Below are positions 57,154-64,000 of a stretch of 64,000 nucleotides of DNA, piece by piece. The stretch is from Glaciozyma antarctica PI12. Lineage: Eukaryota; Basidiomycota; Microbotryomycetes; Kriegeriales; Camptobasidiaceae. A program made the position numbers and the translations under genes. The stretch is taken from contig KZ627161.1 of NCBI GenBank assembly GCA_002917775.1, forward strand, positions 576,417 to 640,416, in the 5' to 3' direction. The first letter of the stretch is position 1, and each line of letters starts with the position of its first letter. A model generated the notes under the pieces. The model did no database searches, was not told the origin of the DNA, and worked only from the letters and a program-made list of their open reading frames with translations.

Positions 57154-58370
57154 TCACTCCGTTGCAGTCTCCACCTCCATCACCTCCAGCACTCTCTCCT
57201 CCCCTTTCCACCTCGGCAGCTCCTTCTTCCCCCCTTTCAATAAATCCAGTCCAGCGAGCGAAACGGATGGGTCTCGACTTGTTGACGGCGCGGAGGGCCA
57301 GCTTGGAGGGACGCGCGACCGAGGAGGAGAGGTGGCGAGGGATTCGAGGATGCTGGAGACCCAGTTGACGTCGGTGAGAGGCGCTAGGTCGTTTGGGTTG
57401 TCGGCGGGGAGACGCTGTGAATGGGATCGTTTAGCAGCGAGCGAGCGAGGGGAGCGAGGAACGCACGCGTTTGACGGAATCGTAAGATGCTTGTCGACCT
57501 TTCGTCTCGCGGATGACCTCGGTCGAACCAAAGGCGTGGTATAGTCGTACGTCAAATATCCGGAAGAGAACGTGGTCGACGCGAAGGAAGAAACGCGAGA
57601 GGACAAAGACGGAGGTGGCATTAACGCGCTGCGAGTGAAGTTCGGTGAGCAATGTGATCGCATGCGCAAAAATAAGTAACGCACAACTCGCACAACCAGC
57701 TCAGCGATCCCGTTGTCGCCCAGCTCGTCCTCGAATAGCGGGACCTCGTCGAAAAAGAGAATGGGGATGTCCTGGCGGGCAAGGAGGTGGAGTGGAATTC
57801 CGGGATGAGAAGGAGGTGCTTCTTGAAAGCTGGGTGCGGAGGAGGTCGAAGCCTGGGACGAGGAGGAGTACGAGAAGGAGCCGGGATGGACAGTCGTGTA
57901 GGTCCAGTCGTAGGGCTTCTGGACCGCGACATCGGAGGATCCAGACGCCGCTTGGCTACCAGGTCCTCGCATTAGCTCAATACCTTGTATCAAAGCTCTT
58001 CCACGACTCACCCTCGAGCCCATTCGTCCGCATGAGCCACCTTGACGGAGCTCTCCGCGTCGACCTTATGCAGCGCCCGCAATGCATCCCACTCGAACAG
58101 CAGCCCCAAACGCTCGTTCTGGACCTTAAGCCGGTTGTTCCCGAAGCAAATCTCAGGCAGAGGAAGGTGCAATGATGCGGAGGCGCTAAGGAGTCATGAG
58201 AGGATGAGCTGGAGACGCGAGCTCGGCGAGAAAGGGACGCACGCGTCTGATTCGGGAGCGTTCAGGATGGGAAGCTTGACGGCTGTTATACTCCATCCAG
58301 CGATGGCGATTCCTTTGCTGGGGCCGGCATCGACCATCTTGCCTCCAGGAGGGAGCTGCGAGGTCGCCAT
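57154..58370 (-). CDS. TIP41: TIP41-like regulator of PP2A/TOR signalling
   Basis: Starts MATSQLPPGGKMVDAGPSKG. Family motifs in order: GIAIAGWSITAVKLPILNAP, LPEICFGNNRLKVQNERLGL, FEWDALRALHKVDAESSVKV (Tip41 signature), KPYDWTYTTVHPGSF, IPLHLLARQDIPILFFDEVP, LFEDELGDNGIAELVVRVRV, VFVLSRFFLRVDHVLFRIFD and VRLYHAFGSTEVIRETKGRQ. Tip41 binds Tap42 or PP2A-like phosphatases and modulates TOR output in the cytosol. Length of about 310 residues is normal, with a C-terminal extension past DVNWVSSILESLA. A serine-rich insert (SYSSSSQASTSSAPS) follows DWTYTT. Four short introns. Divergent from SEC13 with 198 bp between ATGs. Confidence 0.93.
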
Positions 58371-58568
58371 GGCGGGGGGAGTCGAGGTGTGGGCGGCCTC
58401 GGCGAGGGTGTGGGCTGAATTCTTGTGGTAGGAGCTTGCTGTCGAACTGGACGCGAGCGAGTGAGTCGATATCGAGGTGTTGTGAAGGAGGCGAGAGGAG
58501 GCGAAGAGCACTCTGCCCGACTCGACGTGGCCTCGTTCCTCTCCCTCCCACCCTTTCCTCCAATCGCG

Positions 58569-60181
58569 ATGGCACCACCTGAATCCGTTCGAGTCGAGAC
58601 TGGACATGTCGACATGATCGTAAGTAGCCTCGCTCGCGACACTCCAGCGTCTCGCCAGCTCTTGACACAAACACGTCTCCCTCTCGCAGCACGACGCCCA
58701 GTTGGACTACTACGGCCGCCGCTTGGCGACCGCCAGCTCTGACAGGACGATTCGGCTGTTCGAGGTCGTTGGCGAGTCCGACTACCAGCTTGTGGAGACG
58801 CTACGAGGGTGAGTTGCGGTTCCATCGTGCGGGCAGCGGGGACCTTGGGCGAGAGGGATGGTGGCAAGACAAGGGCTGCTCTTGCTTTGGGAGTGCGAAG
58901 GAGCGGCTTTACAGAGGTCTGGCTGGGAGGCGCAGAGCTGCAGGATCCTGAGCGGCGACGGGGCTCCTCTCCACCAAGCTCGTCACAGCAGCTGATGCCT
59001 CCCTTCGTTCGCAGACACGACGGTCCTATCCACGGCCTCTCCTGGGCGCACCCTTCCTTCGGCTCGATTCTCGCATCATGCTCTTTCGACGGCAAGGTCT
59101 TCATCTGGAAGGAGAACGAGGGGACTGGAACGAGCAAGGGCTGGGGCAAGGTCAAGGAGCACTTGCTGCACACGGCTAGTGGTGCGTTCGAGTGTACTTT
59201 CTAACTAAGCGGGCTGGAGCTGATGTGCCGGATGCAGTCAACGCGATTGCGTGGGCTCCTCACGAACTCGGACCTATCCTCGCCTGCGCCAGCTCAGACG
59301 GCAAAGTCTCCGTGCTCACCTTCAACAGTACGCGCTTCTCGCCCTCTTTCCGACATCTGAGCTGAGCTCAACTTTACACGCAGACGACGGCACCTGGGAC
59401 GCCTCCCTCTTCCCCGCCCACCCTCTCGGCGTCACCTCCGTTACCTGGGCTCCTGCAGTCGGCATTGGAAGCCTGACCAGCGTCGATGGCGAGGCAGGTC
59501 AAGGGCTTACGCAGGTGAAGCGGTTTGCAACGGGAGGGTGTGATGGGCTGGTGAAGATCTGGGGATGGAAGTGAGTCGGGTCGCGTTCTACTGCTGTTGG
59601 AGAGGGACAGGAGCTGATGCGGTGCGGCACGCGCAGGGAGGATACGAAGACGTGGTCGCCTGATCCCGTGCAGCCGGTCTTGGAGGGTCACACGGACTGG
59701 GTGCGAGATGTTGCTTGGGCTCCGAGCGTCGGTGTCGGGCGATCGTACCTCGCCAGTGCGGGACAGGTGAGTCGCGCCTCCTTCTTCCCGCATCATGGGA
59801 GCTCATAGCTCACTACTCTCAGGACAAGACCGTCTTCATCTGGACTCAGGACTCGCCTCGGGCTCCTTGGTCCAAGGTGGCGCTCGAGCCGACACCGGCA
59901 GCTGGCGCCGCTTCGGATGGCAAGTTTGGAGATGTGGTCTGGAGGGTCAGTTGGAGCGTCAGCGGGAACGTGTTGGCGGTTTCGAGTGGTGCGTCGCTGC
60001 TGCACCTTTCCTCCTCGAGCCAACAAGCTGACGTGGATTGTTCGCAGGTGATGGCAAGGTCAGCCTGTGGAAGGAGAACTTGAAGGGCAAGTTTGAGGAG
60101 GTTTCGGTGAGTGACTTCAAGTTGTTCACAAAGAACTTGCAAGCTGATGAACTTGCACGTCCTCAGGAGTTGACGTCGTAG
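58569..60181 (+). CDS. SEC13: COPII/nuclear pore WD40 protein Sec13
   Basis: Starts [17 protein letters not shown], then six WD40 blades: [100 protein letters not shown] and [20 protein letters not shown], with [16 protein letters not shown] and [20 protein letters not shown] at the end. This is typical Sec13, which pairs with Sec31 in COPII coats and sits in the Nup84 complex. Length is about 325 residues. Eight introns, some after only a few codons, join in phase. The stop follows EELTS at 60181. Nothing is broken. Confidence 0.96.
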
Positions 60182-60714
60182 TTTTTGGGTTCGGACTGTG
60201 AAGACAATCAAGATCGTTTCGTTTATTCTTCTCTGGATCCTGCGCGCTGCCTCGTACTTCGACTCCTTCCTTCGCAGATCTGCTCGTCGTCGAGAAGCAG
60301 GCGAGACGGATTCTCCCTCTTTTCTATAACGCCCGCCGACACTTCCTGCGCGTTTTGCTCTTCGAGCTTCTCCTGCGTCGGAGAAGTCTCGCTCCCATCA
60401 TTCCACACCTCGCAACCCCGCCCCCGCTGCCACCGCCTTCATCGAAGGCACGAATCGTCGTCTCCACTTTTCGACTACCCCTCCTCCTGCTCGTCGGCTC
60501 GCTGGCAGCGGAGAGCGAAGCGCGAACGATGGAGGGAACCGAGCAGTAGGAAGGGAAGGCGCCTGAGGACGTCTCGGAGACGCAGCAAAGCGCAAAGAAG
60601 GGAGTGCAAGTAGAGTCTCGTCGAGCGGGAGTTCCTCACGAAGCACCGAGGAGGAGAGTAGAGCCAGCAGAATCACCAAGGACAAGGACGCTCGCCGGTT
60701 GGTAAACATCGAAT
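60182..60714. other. Convergent intergenic region
   Basis: The 533 bp between the SEC13 and KEX1 stops hold two 3' UTRs. Short ORFs are present on both strands with no motif. No RNA gene or terminator-like structure stands out. Confidence 0.5.
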
Positions 60715-63138
60715 CTACTTCAGCGCAATGCGATCCTCCTGCCACGGATTCCCTCGCCCTCCTTTCCCAATATCGCCCTCACGATCCTCCTCCTCCTCCT
60801 CCTCCTCCTCCTCAAAGTCGTCTCCAACATCGAAGACCGCGACCGTCTCAAACGATTCCGGTGGTGGAGGGGGAGGAGGAGGTGGATACGACGTCGTTCG
60901 CCGACCTCCCTCCTCCGCAGCTCGATCTTCCGAAAGCCGAATCCGCGTGCGTGCCCGCCCTTTCCCCTTGAGCCGCCGATACCGCTCCCTCCTCCTCCCG
61001 CGGCTCCACCGAATGAAGAGCCAAAGTCCACCGCCAACGAGGGCAAGGAGGAGGAAGAGGACGATCGTCCGTCGAGGGCCGTAGAGCAGCTCGTGCTCTT
61101 TATTGAAGCCGTCGTCGCTTAGCTCGGCCTGCGACGACTGTTCAGCGGCTGCCGCTTCTTCGACGCCGGGGAGAGTTGAGCCGTTGGGATGGGTTGCTCC
61201 GAGTACTGCTTCCGTCTCCTTGCCGATGCGGCTGGGAATGAGAGCGGCGTGTCCTGCGGCGTGGAGAGTGTCGACTTGCATGAAGCGTACTGGGGAAGCG
61301 AGGTTAGCGTAGGGGGTTCGACGAGAGGAAGAGCGGCAACGCACAGAGCATATCGTGAGCGGCAGCTGGCGCGTCCATGGGAACCATGTGCGAAGCGTTG
61401 AAGATGGTGACGAAACTGAGGTTACGCGCGGTGGTCCATTGTCCGACGAGATTCGAATCGACAGACCAGTCCAGAGCTTCCGAGCCGTTCTGTACGAGAA
61501 GAGTCAGCGAAAGCTTGTTGCGAGCGTATACGCGAGGACGCACGAAGCCAATCTGTCCACTCCAGGAGAGGTTCGCGATCATCGCCTCGATGCCTGTCCC
61601 GGCGCACATAAGGTCGAGGTCGCCGTTGTAGAGCAAAATCGGCATCTTTTCGAGTAGCTTGGGAAGGAGATGAACGGAAGGAAGGGAGTTGGGCGTCCAG
61701 AAGTGGCTTCCGACGACCGCAGAGCACTGCGTCCACTGCTTCGGCGCTCCTCCCTCCGCATGAAGAGCCTTGATAACGTCTGGACGCTGCGAAATAGATG
61801 CGTCAGAAACGACTGAGGGAGTGACGAGGAAGGAAGCAGGCCTGCAGAAGCGATGCGGCTTGACGCGGAGAAGCTGCGAAAAGAACGTACCCGCAGATAG
61901 GGAGTCACCTGAGCAAGATCTGGCGGCCACTCGCTACCGCAAGTATGATACTTGGATGTATCATAGCTGTTGAGGCACTGACCACTGCAAAAGAGCGGTT
62001 GCGATCAGCAAAGGCGATGTCAAGCGAAGTCGGAGAGGCACGCACTCCTTCATCGTCGCCCGACTGATAGCTCCCAGAATCTCCTCACACACACCGATCA
62101 ACACCATCCCTTTATCACCCTCTCCTTTCGCCCCCATCGCAGCGATCGCAGCCTCGCACCGGTCCGTCGAAATCCGGATGTCCTTCTCCCCAGCCGCACC
62201 GTTCGTGATCAAGCCTCGCTCGAGAACGTAGTCGACGTAGGCTGGATACTGCCGCCGAGGATCGATCCAGCCGTTCCCAATCATGGCGCCTTTCAATCGA
62301 GTCGAAATGAGAGTAGTTTCGAGGATCGCGTCGGCGACGTAAGGAATCCATTGGCCAGCGTACGATTCGCCTGCGAGGTACGTCTAAAAAGTGATCGTCA
62401 GCTCAGATGCCTCCAGAACGATGTAACACCTTACATCCATCTTGGAGAGCTCGGGAAAGACGCGGTATAGATTCGAGAGGAAGACGACAACCTGCTCCGC
62501 TGCTTCGGCCAGCTCTCGCACGTTGTCGTGCTTGCTAACGTAGCCTGCGATACACCCATCAGCTTGATCCCAGCCAGCAAACTTTCCCTCTCACTGTAGC
62601 CCGTCCCTGCCGGTTGATCCACTGCGAACGCGCATCAGCTTCCGCACCTGTCCCTCCCAGCTGCTAACTCACGGAAGAGGACGTTCGCGTACTCGTTCCA
62701 CGCCGTACCGTCCTTCACCTCCCGCAGCGTCCCATCCGTATTCACGCGCAACGGCCCAATCTCGACCTAAGGGAGTCAATAAGTCCCTGTTTACCTCGGT
62801 GACCTTTCCGAGCTCACCAGACTTCCGTCAAACCCGCTGCATCCAGGACCTCCTTGAAACCAGATGACGAGTCGCTCGCGCTGAGGAATGTGGCGGTGTT
62901 GGGCTAGGAGGAAGTAGAGGTGGGCGTCCGAGTCGACGAAAGGCTTCGGAGGAGAAGAGGTGACGGAGGAGCGGAGGTTGCCCGCGTACAGAGAGAGGCC
63001 AGAGGCAGGAAGGTCAAATCCAGGAAGGTCCTTGACGTGGAAGGAGGCGGACGTCGGATCCGGATCTTCTTCTGCGCGCTCAGCGAGCTCCGCTTGCCGT
63101 TCGAAGAGGGCTCCTGGCGCGGGGCGGACGCGAACCAT
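60715..63138 (-). CDS. KEX1: Kex1-like Golgi carboxypeptidase
   Basis: Family S10 core: LVIWFQGGPGCSGFDGSLV, VLFVDQPAGTGYS, the nucleophile motif YLAGESYAGQWIPYVAD, MIGNGWIDPRRQYPAYVDYV, the acid in PILLYNGDLDLMCAGTGIEA and the base in FNASHMVPMDAP. The cysteine pattern (KECGQCLNSYDTSKYHTC) is Kex1-like. After MQVDTLHAAGHAAL comes a stalk, one transmembrane helix (TIVLFLLLALVGGGLWLFI), and a basic then acidic cytosolic tail with runs of P and E, as in Kex1. It trims basic residues from prohormones in the trans-Golgi. The start at 63138 (MVRVRPAPGALFE) is the only ATG near; no signal peptide is visible, so the real N-terminus may be further upstream. About eight introns. Confidence 0.9.
60786..60813. 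repeat. CTC/GAG triplet run coding the Kex1 acidic tail
   Basis: Nine to ten uninterrupted CTC triplets on the plus strand read as GAG codons on the minus strand and encode a glutamate run. About 60 bases away a GGA/GGT-rich run encodes a proline run. Such tracts often vary in length between strains. Confidence 0.85.
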
Positions 63139-63470
63139 CTACTCCTGGCGGAAGGGCGGAGGCGTGAGGGCGTGAGGGCGTGAGGATAGCGCCGGAGAGA
63201 GGCAAGTGGTGCCTGAGGAGGCTGTCGAGGAGGGGAGGCGGAAGGAGAGCTGCGGGAGCGAGTGGAGGGGAGCCAAGGGGAGGGGCGCGCGACGGCGTGT
63301 ACTTGTGCTGATGCAGTTTGCTCGGTGTCTTTCTCAAAGTCTTTCCAGACGTATCTTGATTCAATTGGGAACTACAGCATAATTTCGTAGGGCATAAGTC
63401 GCGGCACCAGGCCGACGTACGAAAGACGAACCCCCTCTTCGCACCACCATCCCAACTTCAGCGCTCAGTC
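63139..63470. other. Intergenic upstream of KEX1
   Basis: The 332-bp stretch contains two and a half copies of an 8-bp unit (GTGAGGGC) at 63164-63186, directly upstream of the chosen KEX1 start, and the 3' UTR of the upstream gene. The KEX1 signal peptide should be coded here, but no upstream ATG is in frame. Confidence 0.5.
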
Positions 63471-64000
63471 TCAACGCAGCGTCCTTGCCGACCTCCTAGA
63501 GGCGGCAGGACCTCTGCTCGACGCTGCGACCGGCGCAGCGTTCTCGTCTCCCCCTACTCCCGAATTGCGAGAGCTCCTTCGCACGCCGTCGAGCTGGTGT
63601 TGACGAGCGCGAGAGCGAGTGGTGATGAAGGGTGCAGGCGGGGTGGTGCTTCGAGAAGCGGGGGGGGTGGAGGACAGGGGGAAGGAGTCGGATCCGTCGA
63701 GGTTGGCGAGGTGTTGCTCGGCCGTCGCTGGGGAAGGTCGATGGCGCGAGGCGCGAGGAGTTGGAGTTCCCGAGGAGCGCTTGTCCTCGCCGGCTACGTC
63801 TTCTTCGATGGTGGGAATAGGCGGAGGAGCGATGTTGAACGAAGCTGTGCGCGTGACGGGCCCCTTCGCAGGCTTCGCCTTGTCCTTCGCCTTCGCCTTG
63901 GCCTTCGCCGCTCCGTCCTCCTTCTCTGACGCCGATGAATCCGTACCGAGGTTCGGATCGCGCTGGTTGAGAAGAGCGAGAGGTCGACCGCCGGAATCGC
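63471..64000 (-). CDS. 3' end of a basic, disordered protein (runs off window)
   Basis: One minus-strand frame is open from the window edge to TGA at 63471, with no ATG needed because the start lies outside. It reads NQRDPNLGTDSSASEKEDGA, then a lysine/alanine repeat (AKAKAKAKDKAKPAKG), TRTASFNIAPPPIPTIEEDV, SSGTPTPRASRHRPSPATAE, and ends RGPAASRRSARTLR. The composition (charged, serine/proline-rich) and codon use are like neighbouring genes. No domain can be named from this fragment; it may be the tail of a nuclear or cytoskeletal protein. Confidence 0.6.
   Translation of the reverse strand, partial: DSGGRPLALLNQRDPNLGTDSSASEKEDGAAKAKAKAKDKAKPAKGPVTRTASFNIAPPPIPTIEEDVAGEDKRSSGTPTPRASRHRPSPATAEQHLANLDGSDSFPLSSTPPASRSTTPPAPFITTRSRARQHQLDGVRRSSRNSGVGGDENAAPVAASSRGPAASRRSARTLR

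Overview
This 64 kb window looks like gene-dense nuclear DNA of a basidiomycete yeast. The base composition is GC-rich, coding sequence favours C- and G-ending codons, almost every gene is cut by several introns of about 45-65 nt (GTRNGT donor, CTGAC/CTAAC branch, NAG acceptor), and genes lie 100-800 bp apart on both strands. Protein features (a CWC22 with an SR tail, a fused pseudouridine glycosidase-kinase, a Bem2-type RasGEF/RhoGAP protein) fit a Rhodotorula/Rhodosporidium-type red yeast (Microbotryomycetes). That placement is inference from style, not from a search. I count 27 protein genes. I see no rRNA or convincing tRNA, no transposon, no virus-derived element and no CRISPR array.

Layout. 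0-6 kb: 3' part of a Bem2-like Rho/Ras regulator (+), containing a 107-base run of N. 6.1-13.2 kb: DPH5 (-), an F-box protein (+), splicing factor CWC22 (-), a thioredoxin-fold protein (-). 13.9-23.1 kb: fused pseudouridine glycosidase/kinase (-), a D-2-hydroxyacid dehydrogenase (-), an AGTRAP-like membrane protein (+), a SurE-type phosphatase (+), a carboxypeptidase Y-like protease (+). 23.5-28 kb: a tandem pair of Mch1-like MFS transporters (+). 28.1-35.8 kb: a TMEM135-like membrane protein (-), a UPF0598 protein (+), glyoxalase I (-), an Aim18-like CHI-fold protein (-), a ketopantoate reductase-type enzyme (+). 36-41.8 kb: a long disordered protein and a single-pass membrane protein (both +). 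41.9-55.4 kb (-): WDR48/UAF1, an unrecognised cysteine-rich protein, and VAS1 with a dual start. 55.5-64 kb: a small SAM-like protein (+), TIP41 (-), SEC13 (+), KEX1 (-), and the 3' end of a gene running off the window (-).

Most genes are housekeeping functions in protein synthesis, secretion, TOR and ubiquitin signalling and metabolite repair; they do not form an obvious pathway cluster. Several neighbours are divergent with only about 100-200 bp between start codons, so they probably share promoters.

The most useful anomalies are technical or structural. At least eight single-frame breaks hit conserved genes, mostly in runs of four or more G/C; there is also a 7-bp tandem duplication in CWC22 and an in-frame stop in glyoxalase I. 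Together they point to assembly errors or, less likely, real alleles. Biologically notable are the 264-nt VAS1 intron with an upstream mitochondrial start, a start codon split by an intron, and the cysteine-rich protein at 47.2-50.4 kb. I found no strong candidate for a wholly new biological system.
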